Of a stretch of DNA of 64,000 nucleotides, positions 31,969-42,800 are shown piece after piece (within the stretch, counting starts at the first letter, position 1; each line of letters begins with the position of its first letter). The translations under genes and the position numbers were made by a program. The stretch comes from Odobenus rosmarus divergens (lineage: Eukaryota; Chordata; Mammalia; Carnivora; Odobenidae), in NCBI RefSeq assembly GCF_000321225.1, contig NW_004450584.1, forward strand, positions 772,794 to 836,793, given 5' to 3'. Below the pieces are notes generated by a model. That model did not search any database. It worked only from the letters and a program-made list of their open reading frames with translations, and had not been told where the DNA came from.

Positions 31969-33050
31969 AAAATGTTTGTTGAGCGAAAGACTTTGTTAAA
32001 ATGATGAAAAAACAAACTACAGATAGGGAACGGGTATTTCCAAACCATATGTCTGATAAGAAACTTCCATGTAGAATATATAAGGAAATCTCAAATTCAA
32101 CAACAGAAAACAATTAGAAAACAGGCAAAGGATAAGATTCATCGAGGAAGATGCACTGATGAAAGATGAAGAATGTTCATCATTGATAGCCATTAGAGAA
32201 ATTCAAATTAAAATCAGTGAGATATTCTTAGGCATCTATCAGAATGGGTAAAATTAAAAAAAAAATGACAACACTAAATGCTTGCAAGGATGCAGAGAAA
32301 CTGGATCACTCATATGTTGTTTTTGGTGGGAAAGGTGAGTTGTATAGTTGTCCTGGGAAGCTTATGGCAGTTTCTTACAAAATTAGACAGCTGTTTACTA
32401 CATGACCCAGCAATTGCACTCTTAGGCATTTATCCCAGAGAAACACAATTCTAATGATCACACAAAGCCTGTTCATAAATGCTCATAGTAGCTTTATTCT
32501 GAGAGCCCATCCTGGAGACAGCTCAGAATCTTTCAATGGGTGAATTAGATGAACTGAAGAATCAATACCCTGGAATACTAGTTGGCAATAAAAAGGAAAA
32601 AAAAAAACCCACAAACCTATTGATACACACAGGAACCTGGATGAAATTCTGGAGAATTATGCTGAATGAGAAATGCCAACCCCAAAAATGTCAATCCCGA
32701 AAGCCTACTTTCTATGTAGTTCTATTTGTATAAAATTCTTGAATTAGCCAAAATGTAGAAACACAGCATAGATGGGTTGATGCCAAGATTTAAGCAGGTG
32801 TGATGCAGCTGGGAGAGAAGCAGGTGTGACTGTCAAAGGCAGTGGGAAGGATGCTGTGTGTGGGAAAATACTCTGTATCTTCTGTGTATCAGTGTCAATA
32901 GGCTTGCTGTTATATTGTAGTACAGTTTTGCAAGATGTTACCATTGGTGGACACTGGGTAATGGGGCTATGGGATATCTATTACTTCTTACAGCTGCACA
33001 TGCATCTACAATTACCTCAAAATACAATGTTTTATTTAAAATAAATCCAG

Positions 33051-34075
33051 TGTAGCAGGGACAGTGAGAATGCCTTTATAGCCATAAGATTGTAACGCTT
33101 TTGAGATTACTGTTTTCTTTAGGGTATTGCAAGAATGAGCACTCCTGTACTTGCTTCTTGTCATTATTCTGGTCAGACATGGAGCTCTTGCTTAACAGAA
33201 AGTGATGTATGGGAATTATACTGGGTGTAATCCGTAAGATGACCATGATTGTGCCTTCCTCTTGGTTAGATTTGTATTCTGGGTTGCTTTCGCAGTGTCA
33301 AGAGTTATGAGAAGTGTCAGCTGTGAAGCCTGTGGCTTACAGCTCTGGACCCACACTCATATCACTCAGCTTCATGGTGAGGCTGGTGCTGGGAGTGTGC
33401 ATGCCATATTTCTGCTTCACTCGATCATTTCTCATTAGGTCTCATGCATAGGGGGTGATAGAGTCAGGTGGGCTGCTTGTGGGCTGGTCTTGGGAAGGAG
33501 ACGTGCTCTTGCTTGGTTTCTTTCCTGTTCATTTAATCTCTAAGGGCATTCTGTTAGGTAAAAGCAGTTGAATGAAGATGTTCCACTGAGTGGTGAGCAA
33601 AACCAGCGTTTCTTCAATGACATCAGCCCAGCCAGCGATGCTTCTGACTCAAAAGTAGGAGGTCTGGAAACGTATGCTCCTGGGGGCCTCTTCTCTGGGC
33701 CACCAGTTTTAAAAATTCCTGTTCTTTCTTTGTGTCCCCCTAGTGCTAGAGGGTGCTTCTTTTTGCCTTTTCCTTCCTCCAATATCTAGTTAACAATTCC
33801 TTGTAATAAATGCCCTCTTTTTGTTTTTATAATGGAAGTGGTGTCTACTTCCTGATAGTAGCCTGACAAGGACAATGTTACTCTTACATTTCTGTTTAAG
33901 GATAACAGTGTCAGGTGGAACAAATTTACCTTTCATTCGTCTACTGTCTGTGCAAAGTGGGCTAATGTCCCCTCCACTAGAGGTGATAGTTGAGAGTCCT
34001 CATGCATGAGATACCACATGCCTGAGCAAATGAACTGGACAAAAGCTGACTTCCCCTCTAGTCTGAGCCTCTCCT
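33051..34075. other. Intergenic sequence, possible old LTR remnant
   Basis: 33570-33890 contains text suggestive of an old LTR end (AATAAATGCCCTCTTTTTG, then TACTTCCTGATAG). I cannot assign a family. No gene seen. Confidence 0.35.
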
Positions 34076-35023
34076 TCACTCTTCACTGGCCATTCCGTCT
34101 TCCCATAAGAGCCTCTTGAAAGCCCCCTTTATGTCTTTGTTCCTCAAAGGGTAGATGAGGGGGTTGAGAGTGGGGGTCACCACAGTGTAGAAAAGACTTA
34201 GGAACTTGCCTCCCTTCTGGGAGAGGTGACTCCGGGGTCAGATGTAAATGGCAGTGACACTGCAGTAGAAGAGAAAGACGACCACCAGGTGGGAAAAGCA
34301 GGTGCGGAAGGCCTTGCTCCTGCCTTCCCGGGACGGGATGGCCAGCACCGCCTGGGCTATGCGGCCGTAGGAGACAAGGATGAGCAGGAGCAGCCCCATC
34401 AGGAAGACAGCACCAATCACTTAGATCTGGAGCCTGTTGATATGTGTGTCTCTGCAGGCCAGGCGGATCAGCGCAGGGACCTCACAGACAAAGTCATCAA
34501 CCCGGTGGTGATGGCAAAAGGGGAGTTTCATGGTGGTGGGAGACTGCTCCAAGGTGCCGACAATCCCACTTGCCCAGACCAGGAACCCCAGCTTGTGACA
34601 CAGGGGCGGGTGCATGATTACTGCATAGTGCAGGGGTCGGCACACTGCCATGTAGCGATCGAAGGCCATGATCAGCAGCAGCACACGCTCTGTGGCTCCC
34701 AGTCCCAGGAAGATGTAGAGCTGGACTGCACATCCCAAGTAGCTGATGGTCTTGTCCAAGCCCCAGAAATTGACCAGCATCTGGGGGATGCAGCTGGTGG
34801 TAAAGCTGAGGTCCAGGATGGAGAGGCGGGTGAGGAAGAAGTATATGGGGGTGTGCAGGTGGGGGTCTAGGTGAGACAGGAGTATGATGGTGGCATTGCC
34901 CACGAGGGTGACTGTGTAAAAGACAGACACAGTCACAAATAGGGTCATTTCTAGCCTGGGCTTATCCGAGAAGCCCAAGAGGATGAAGCCATCTGGGATG
35001 GTGCCATTGGCATATCTATCCAG
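34076..35023 (-). pseudogene. Olfactory receptor family 2 pseudogene
   Basis: A single-exon seven-transmembrane odorant receptor remnant, in one frame throughout. From the right: CTG (35021-35023) where the ATG should be, NGT glycosylation site, GFILLGFSDKP, TM1 with the GN motif (LVGNATIILL), LHTPIYFFL, TM3 end MAFDRYMAVCRPLHY, FCHHHRVDDFVCEVP, then TAA (34421-34423) in TM5. It continues [10 protein letters not shown] and [13 protein letters not shown], then TGA (34238-34240) where the conserved IYxYLxP run stands. It goes on [30 protein letters not shown] and ends at TGA 34076-34078. About two codons are missing next to the TGA. So it has a lost start, two nonsense codons and a small deletion, but no frameshift. 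The closest relatives by motif are family 2 receptors, and I cannot fix the member. Confidence 0.93.
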
Positions 35024-35276
35024 TGCCCCCCTGGAACTGCAAGGAGCAACACATCAATTAGAAGATCACCTCCAAGAGGTAGAGAAAAGTGATTTTTGAT
35101 TTTAGAAAATTGCCCTTTCTTTGTTAATAGTTTCTCTAAGCTTTTACTGGCTTTTCTTTTATCTCTATCCCTTTTGGGACATTTTCATCTGTTAATTTCT
35201 TCAAACTTGGATGGTTTTGGCAAACTCTTAGAACATGACACTGTGGTGTATTATTATTTAAAACTAGCCTTTCCCC
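35024..35276. other. Upstream flank of the olfactory receptor pseudogene
   Basis: On the minus strand CTCCTTGCAG lies just upstream of the pseudo-start (about 35036-35045) and resembles the 3' splice site that usually joins a noncoding 5' exon to an OR coding exon. The rest is AT-rich without recognised features. Confidence 0.4.
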
Positions 35277-35870
35277 CTATGGACAACTTATGCCAACAAA
35301 CTGGATAACTAGATAAAATGGAGAAAAACTTTAGAAACATACAAACTACCAAAACTGAATCAGGAAGACATAGAAAATCTGAATAGATCAATTACTATGA
35401 TAGAGAGTGAATCAGTAATAAAAAAAAATCTCCCAAAAAAGAAAAACCTAGGACTAGATGTCTTCACTGGTGAATTTTACCAAACATTTATAAAAGAAAT
35501 AACACCAAACCTTCTCAAACTTTTCCAAAAAAATCAGAGGAAGGAAAACTCCCAAATTCATTTAACAAGTGCAGCATTACCTTAATACAAACTCCAGATA
35601 AAGACACCACCAGAAAAGAGAACAACAAACAAATACCCTGATGAATATAGATGCAAATATTCACAGTAAAATGCTAGTACACTGAATTCAGCAGCACGTT
35701 AAAAGGATCATGTCCCACAAGCAGCAGAACTTATCCCTGGGATGCAAGGGTAGTTTAATATATGCAAATCAATCAATGTGATCCATCACATTAATACAAT
35801 GAAAGACAAAATTATACAATCATTTCACTACAAGTGGAATAAATATTTGACAAAATTCAATATTGTAAAT
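35277..35870 (+). mobile_element. L1 ORF2 fragment, sense
   Basis: ACCAAAACTGAATCAGGAAG, GGTGAATTTTACCAAACATT and AATGTGATCCATCACATTAA mark the start to middle of the RT domain. The frame is broken. Confidence 0.8.
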
Positions 35871-35879
35871 AGAATCTTT

Positions 35880-37000
35880 CTTTTTCCAGATAATTCATCA
35901 TTAGTGTATAGAAATATTACTGATTTCTGTTTGTTAACTTTGTGCCCTGAAACTTTACTGAATTTATTAGTTTTTTGGTGGAGTTTTTATGATTTACTTT
36001 ACATAAAGTCATGTCATTTTACTTACAAAACCACAGTTAGGAACATTTTACTTCTTCCTTTCCAATTCTGATGGCTTTTGTTTCTTTTTCTTGCCTGATT
36101 ATTTCAACCTATGTCAAGGAATTTTTTTTATGTTTTTTCCTTTTAGGAGTTTTATGGTTTCAGATCTTACATTGAAGATTTTAAACTATTTTGAGTTAAC
36201 TTTTGTCAGTGATATAAGACAGGAGTTTGATTTTATTCTATTGCATGTGAATATCCAATCTTTCCAGCATGATTTCTTGAAGAAACTGTTTTTTTGTGTG
36301 TTAGTTTTGGGGCTCCCTCATCAAATATTAGTTGACTATATAGGCATGGTTTTATTTCTGGGTTCTCTATTCCATTCTTTTGATGTAGTTACCTGTTTTT
36401 TTGTTAGTACCACACTGTTTTGATTACTATGACTTTATATTATAGCTTCAAATCAGGAAGTGTAATGCCTCTTGTTTTATTCTTCTTCATAATTGCTTTG
36501 GCAATTCGGGGTGATTCGTGGTTCCAAATAAATTCTAAAATTGATTTTTCTACTTCTGTAAAAATGCCACAATGAATTCTTACAGGATTGCATTGAATCT
36601 ATACATGGCTTTTTGGTAGTATTGACATTACAAGAATATTAGTTCTTCTAATTCACAAACACAAGATATCTTTCCATTTATTTGTGTCTTACACTATTTC
36701 TTTCATCGATGTGTTATAATTTTTAGAGTAGAGATCTTTCACCTCCTCTGTTAAGTGTTTTCTTAAGTATTTTACTGTTTTGATGACATTGCCTGATCAA
36801 TCTGGCTAGAATTTTCAGTACTATGTTGAATAAATGCAGTGAGAGAGTACACTCTTTTCTTATTGTTGATCTTAGAGAAAAAGCTCTCAACTCAACCTTT
36901 TAAAATTGAGTACAGTGTTAGCTGTGGGCTTGTCATAGATAGCCTTTATTACTTCAAGCCACATTCCTTCTATACCTTATTTGTCAAGAGTATTTTTTTG
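35880..37000 (-). mobile_element. L1 ORF2 fragments, antisense
   Basis: Reads as the complement of ORF2: TTCTATTCCATTCTTTTGAT, AGTACCACACTGTTTTGAT and TTGGCAATTCGGGGTGATTC. The order of blocks suggests two pieces (35880-36090 from the RT active-site side, 36090-37000 running from the RT end to the C-terminal region). Confidence 0.75.
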
Positions 37001-37024
37001 AATAAGCTGGCAATGTTTTTTTGA

Positions 37025-37218
37025 ATATGACACATAAAGCACAAGCAACGTAATAAAAAATAAACAAGCGAACACACATCAAACTAAAAAGCTTCTGCAC
37101 AGCAAAAGAAATAATCAACAGAATGAAAAAGCAACTTATGGAATGGGAGAAAATATTTACAAATCTTGTATCTGATAAGGGGTAAATATCCAGAATATAT
37201 AAAGAACTCATACAACAC

Positions 37219-37263
<45 letters not shown>

Positions 37264-37790
37264 AAGAGATGAGCAAAGGACCTGAACAGAATTTTTTCCA
37301 ACAAAGATATACAAAAGGCCAACAGGTACATGAAAAGATGTCCAACCTCACTAGTTGTTAGAGAAACACAAATCAAAACCACAATATCACCTCATGATTG
37401 TTGAAATAATCATTAGGAAAAAGACAAGGGATAACAAATATTAGATGTGAAGAAAAGGGACCCTTGTTTACTGTTGGTGAGATTGTAAATTGGTATAGCC
37501 ACTATGGAAAACTGTATAGGATCTTGAAAAAAATAAAAATATCCCTACTATATGATGCAGTAATTTCACTCCTGGGAATTTGGCCAAAGCAAATGAAACA
37601 ATAACTCTAGAAGATATTTGCACCCACATGTTCATACTAGCCCTATATACAATAACCAAGACACAGAAACACCCTAAGTGTCCACTGACAGATGACTGGA
37701 TAAAGAATTTGTTATATAGGCATAATTAGATATAAGAAAATTGTAAGTAAAAAGATGTGAAATATGATGCATATACATACATAAAATATG
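37025..37790 (+). mobile_element. L1 ORF2 C-terminal region, sense
   Basis: TCAAACTAAAAAGCTTCTGC, GTATCTGATAAGGGGTAAAT, AATCAAAACCACAATATCAC and the later GGTGAGATTGTAAATTGGTA belong to the last part of ORF2. It is split by the (CA)n at 37215. Confidence 0.8.
37215..37262. repeat. (CA)n microsatellite
   Basis: About 20 CA units within the L1 fragment; likely variable in length. Confidence 0.95.
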
Positions 37791-38598
37791 GAGGGAGTAA
37801 AAAAAAGAAAGAATCTTTTAAAAATGTGTTTGAACTTAAATGATCATCAACTTAATATAGACTGCTATATATTTAAGATGTTATATATGAACCTCATGGT
37901 AACCACAAACCCAAAACTCATGCTAAATAGATAAAAAATGAAGGGAAAGAGCCAAATGTAACACTTCAGAAACTCATCAGTTATAGTGAAAAAGAGCAGG
38001 AGAAGAAAGGAACAGAGAAAAACTACAAAACAATGAGAAATCAATGAACAAAATGGCAATACGTACACCTATCAATAATTACTTAAGATATAAATGACCT
38101 AAATGCTCCAATCAAAAGACAAAGGGTGGTAGAATTAATTTAAAAAAAAAATCTATATGCTGCCTGCAAGAGACTCATCTTAGACCTAAAGACACATGTA
38201 GACTAAAAGTCAAGAGATGGAAAGATATTTACCATGCAAATGGAAACAAGACAACAACAACAACAAATGGGGTAGCAATGCTGATATCAGGCAAAATAGA
38301 CTTTAAAACAAAGACTGAGACAACAGAAAAAGAAAGGCATTACATAATGGTAACATAACAGATACATAGAGAACAGTCCATCAAACAAAACAAAACACAC
38401 ATACTTTTCAAGTACACATAGAATGTGCTCCAGAATACATCACATATTAGGCCATAAAACAAGCGTCAATAAATTAAAAAATACTGAAATCATACCATGC
38501 ATCTTTTCTAACCACAACAGTATGAAACTAGAAATAAATCACAAGAAAAAAAAACTGGAAAAAAGCAAAAAATTGTGGAGGCTAAAAAACAAGTTACT

Positions 38599-38815
38599 GG
38601 GCGTCTGGGTGGCTCAGATGGTTAAGCGTTTGCCTTCGGCTCAGGTCATGATCCCAGGATCCTGGGATCGAGTCCCGCATCGGGCTCCCTGCTCCTTGGG
38701 AGCCTGCTTCTCCCTCTGCTTCTCTCTCTCTCTCTCTCTCTCCCTCTCTCTCTCTCCTCCTCTGTCTCTCATGAATAAATAAATAAAAAAAATCTTAAAA
38801 AAATAAATAAAAATT
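38599..38815 (+). mobile_element. can-SINE with target-site duplication
   Basis: Starts GGGCGTCTGGGTGGCTCAGA and has an expanded (CT)n segment at 38720-38765 and an A-rich tail. The flanks AAAAACAAGTTACT (38585-38598) and AAAAACAAGGTACT (38816-38829) are a 14-bp duplication with one mismatch. It carries the well-preserved body GGGATCGAGTCCCGCATCGG. Confidence 0.95.
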
Positions 38816-39204
38816 AAAAACAAGGTACTAAACAACCAATGTGTCAACACACCAATCAAAGAAGAAATTAAAAAAAAAATTACATAGAGACAAATGAAAA
38901 TAAAAACACAATGACCTAAACTCTTCAGAACACAGGGAAAGCAGTTCTATGAAGGAAATATATAGTGGTGTAGGCCTACCTCAAGAAACAAGAAAAAGCT
39001 CAAATAAACAATCTCAAACCTCATAGCTAAAGGAACTGGAAAAAGAAGAACAAGTAAAGCCCAAGGTGAGTAGAAGGAAGGAAATAATAAAGATTAGAGC
39101 AGAAATAAATGATATAGGGACAAAAAACAATATAAAAAATCAATGAAATCAAAAGCTGGTTCTTTGAAAAGTTCAACAAAATTGATAAACTTTAACCAGA
39201 CTCA

Positions 39205-39295
39205 TCAAAGAAGAAGAAAGAAGAAAGAAAGAAAAAGAAAGAAAGAAAGAAAGAAAGATAGAAAAAGAAAGAAGAAAGAAAGAAAGGGAGAGAAA
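39205..39295. repeat. (GAAA)n-rich purine tract
   Basis: About 90 bases of almost pure AAGAA/GAAA on the + strand, within the L1. Confidence 0.9.
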
Positions 39296-42250
39296 GGACT
39301 TAAATAAACAAAAGCAGAAATGAAGGAGGGGAAATTACAACTGACGCCACAGAAATACAAAGAATTATAAAAGAATACCATGAAAAACTATTGCCAACAA
39401 ATTGGACAACCTAGAAAAAGTGAATAAATCCTAGAAACATGCGATCTTCCAAAACTGAATCAGGAAGAAATAGAAAATCTGAACAGATCAATTACTAGTA
39501 ACAAAAGTGAATTGGTAATCAAAAAACTACTAAAAAAATAGAACTCCGGGACCAGATGGCTTCACAGGTGAATTTTACCAAAAATTTGAAGAAGAGTTAA
39601 TACCTATTCTCAAATTATTCAAAAAATGTAGAAGAGGAAGAAAAGCTTCCAAATTCATTCTATGAGACCAGCATAACCCTGATACCAAAATCAGACAGAC
39701 TCCACAAAGATAACTACAGACCAGTATCCTTGATGAACATAGATGTAAAAATCCTCAACAAAATATTAGCAAACCAGGTCCAACAATACATTAGAAGGAT
39801 CATTCACCATGATCAAGTGGGATTTATTTCAAGGATGCAAGAATGGTTCATATTCACAAATGAATCCGTGTCATACATCACATCAACAAAACAAAGGATA
39901 AAAACCATATGATCATCTCAATAGATGAAGAGAAATTATTTACAAAATCCAACATCCATTCCCAATGAAAACGCTCAACAAAGTGGGTTTAGAGGGAACA
40001 TAGCTCAATATAATTATTGCCATATATGAAAAACCTATAGCTACCATCATAGTGGTGAAAAACTAACAGGTTTTCCCCTCAGGTCAGGAACAAAACAAGG
40101 ATGCCCATTCTCACCACTTTTATTCAACATAGTACTGGAAATCCTGGCCACAGAAATCAGAAAAGATAAAAACATAAGAGGCATCCATATTGGTAAAGAA
40201 GGAGTTAAACAATCATTATTTGCAGATGACATAATACTATACATAGAAAATCCTAAATACTCCACCAAAAACTACTAGGAGTAATAAATGAATTCAGTAA
40301 AGTTGTAGGATATAAAATTAACATAGAGAAACAGGTTGCATTTCTATACACTAATAATGAATTCGCAGAAATGGAAATTAAGAAAACATTTCCATTTATG
40401 GTTGCACCAAAAATAATAAAATACCTAGGAATAAACAACAAAGGAGGTGAAAGACCGTACTCTCAAACTATAAAAAAATTGATGAAAGGAATTGAAGATG
40501 GCACAAATAGAAAGATATTCCATGCTCATGATTTAGAAGAACTAATATTGTTAAAATGCCCACAATACTCAAAGCAATCTACACATTTAATGCACTCCCT
40601 ATCAAAAGATCAACAGCATTTTCCAAAAAACTAGAACAAATAATCCTAAAATTTGTATGGAACCACAAGAGACCCTGTATAGCCAAAGCAATCTTGAGAA
40701 GGAAAAAATAAAGCTGGAGATATCACAATTCCAGATTTCAAGGTATAATATAAGGCTGTGGTAATAAAAACAGTGTTATACTGGCACAAAATAGATTCAA
40801 AGATCAATGGAATGGAATAGAAAGCCCAGAAATAAACCCAAACTTTTATAATCGATTAATCTATGACAAAGAAGGCAAGAATATACAAAGTCAGTCTCTT
40901 CAACAAATGGTGTTGGGACGAGATAGCTACATGCAAAGCAATGAAACTGGACCATTTCTTATATCATACACAAAAATAAACTCAGGTTGGATTAAAGACC
41001 TAAAAGCAACACCTGAAACCATAAAAATCCTGGATGACAGCACACGCAATAATTTCTCTGACATTGGCCATAGCAACATTTTTCTAGATATGTCTCTTGA
41101 GGCAAGGGAAACAAAAGCACAAATAAACTCTTGGGACTTCCTCAAAATAAAAAGTTTCTGCACAGTGAAGTAAACAATCAACAAAACTAAAAGGCAACAT
41201 GCTAAATGGGAATATTTGCAAGTGATATATTCAATAAAGGGTTAATATCCAAAATATTTAAGGAATTATAGCACTCAGCATCAAAACAAGCAAACAATTC
41301 AATACAATTAAAAAAGGGGCAGAAAGAGTGGATGGACATTTTCCCAAAAAAGACATATAAATGTCCAACAGACACATAAGAAGATGCTCAAAATCACTCA
41401 TCATCAGGGAAATACAGATCCAAACCACAGTGAGATACCACCTCACACTGGTCAGAATGGCTAAAAATTAACAACACAAGAAATAACAAGTTTTGGCAGG
41501 GATGTGGAGAAAAAAGGAAATCTCCTCATACACTGTTGGTGGAAATGTAAATTGGTACAGCCACTGTGGAAAACAGGAAGGAGTTTCCTCAGAAAGTTAA
41601 AAATAGCAATACCATATGATCCAATAATCCCACTACTCAGTATGTATCCAAAAAAACCAAAAACACTAATTTGAAAAGATACATGCATCCCTATATTTAT
41701 TGCAGCATTATTTATAATACCCAGGATAAGGAAGCGATCTCTGTCCATTGATAGATGAATGGGTAAAGAAGATGTGGTATGTGTGTGTGTGCGTGTGTGT
41801 GTAATGGAATATCACACAGACATTAAAAAAAGACTGTGTCATTTGCAACAACATGGATGGACTTAAAGGGTATTATGCTAAGTGAAATAAGTCAAACTGA
41901 GAAAGAAAAATATCATATGATTTTACTCACATGTGGAAATTAAGAAAAACCAAATAAACAAACAAGCAATAGCAGAATCAGAGCTACAAATACAGAGAAC
42001 ACACTGATGGCTGCCAAAGGGATGGAGGGTGGGGGTGTTCAAAATGGGTGAAGGGGAGTGGGTGGTACAGGCTTCCAGTTACAGAATGAATAAGCCACGG
42101 GGATGAAAGATACAGTCAAAGGGAATATAGTCAGTGGATTTGTAATAGTGTCATACGCATAACATATAAACTTGTCAAATCACCAAGTTGTACACCTGAA
42201 ACTAATGTAACATTTTGTGTCAACTGTACTCAAGTAAAAAATTAAAAAAT

Positions 42251-42800
42251 AGAATTTGTGATATATATACACATGATGGAACATTATTCAGCCATAAAAA
42301 GAGGAAATCTTGTCAATTATAACAATATTGATGGACCTTGAGGACCTTTTAAGTGAAATTAGATGGAGAAAGACAAGTACTGTTGATCTCACTTCTATGT
42401 GAAATGTAAAAAAAAACAAAAACAAAAACAGAAAACCACAAACTCCTAGAGAAAGAGATGAGATTTGTGGTTACCCCAGATTTGTGGTTGGAGGTAAGGG
42501 CAATTGCAGGAAGATGGTCAACAGTTACCAGCTTCCAGTTATAAAGTAAGTTAGCACTGGGGATGTGTGTATAAATGATGTTTAATTCTGCTGTAGGTTG
42601 TATAGGAAATTTGCTGAGAGAGTAGATCCTAAGAGTTCTCATCACAAGGAGAGAATTTTCTCTCTCTCTCTTTTTTTTTTTTGCTTTTTGTTATTGTATC
42701 TATATGAGAAATGGGTGTGATCATTTCATAATATATGTAAGTCAAACCATGATGCAGTAACTTATACAGTGATGTGTAAAAATTATATCTTAATAAGCTG
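42251..42800 (+). mobile_element. L1 3' end fragment, sense
   Basis: A second L1 3' terminus directly after the first: 'gatggaacattattcagcca', 'gtggttaccccagatttgtg', 'acttatacagtgatgtgtaa'. It contains a CT/T tract at 42660-42685. Confidence 0.65.

Larger units (their letters stand above)
31185..33050 (+). mobile_element. Old L1, ORF2 3' part to 3' end, with three SINE insertions
   Basis: Starts with CAACAAATGATGCTGGAGTA of ORF2, passes through the CCATTAGAGAAATTCAAATT and GACCCAGCAATTGCACTC blocks, and ends near 33050 with the 3' text 'tgcatctacaattacctcaa'. SINEs at 31302, 31591 and 31793 interrupt it. Frames are broken. Confidence 0.8.
37795..42250 (+). mobile_element. Old L1, ORF2 to 3' end, with a SINE insertion
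   Basis: Starts in the ORF2 endonuclease region (TGCCTGCAAGAGACTCATCT near 38160, CATATTAGGCCATAAAACAA near 38440). It passes the RT core, with an intact FADD codon run at 40219-40230, and the C-terminal region (41258-41900). It ends with the 3'UTR CACCAAGTTGTACACCTGAA and an A-rich tail near 42250. Many stops and frameshifts. It contains the SINE at 38599 and a GAAA-rich tract at 39205. Confidence 0.85.

Noticed and set aside
34226..34870. 214-codon open frame on the + strand
   Set aside because: It is the antisense shadow of the olfactory receptor pseudogene; its composition follows the receptor's codon pattern and it has no domain.
37215..37262. Possible CRISPR-like or regulatory direct repeats
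   Set aside because: Simple (CA)n microsatellite without spacers; the DNA is mammalian.
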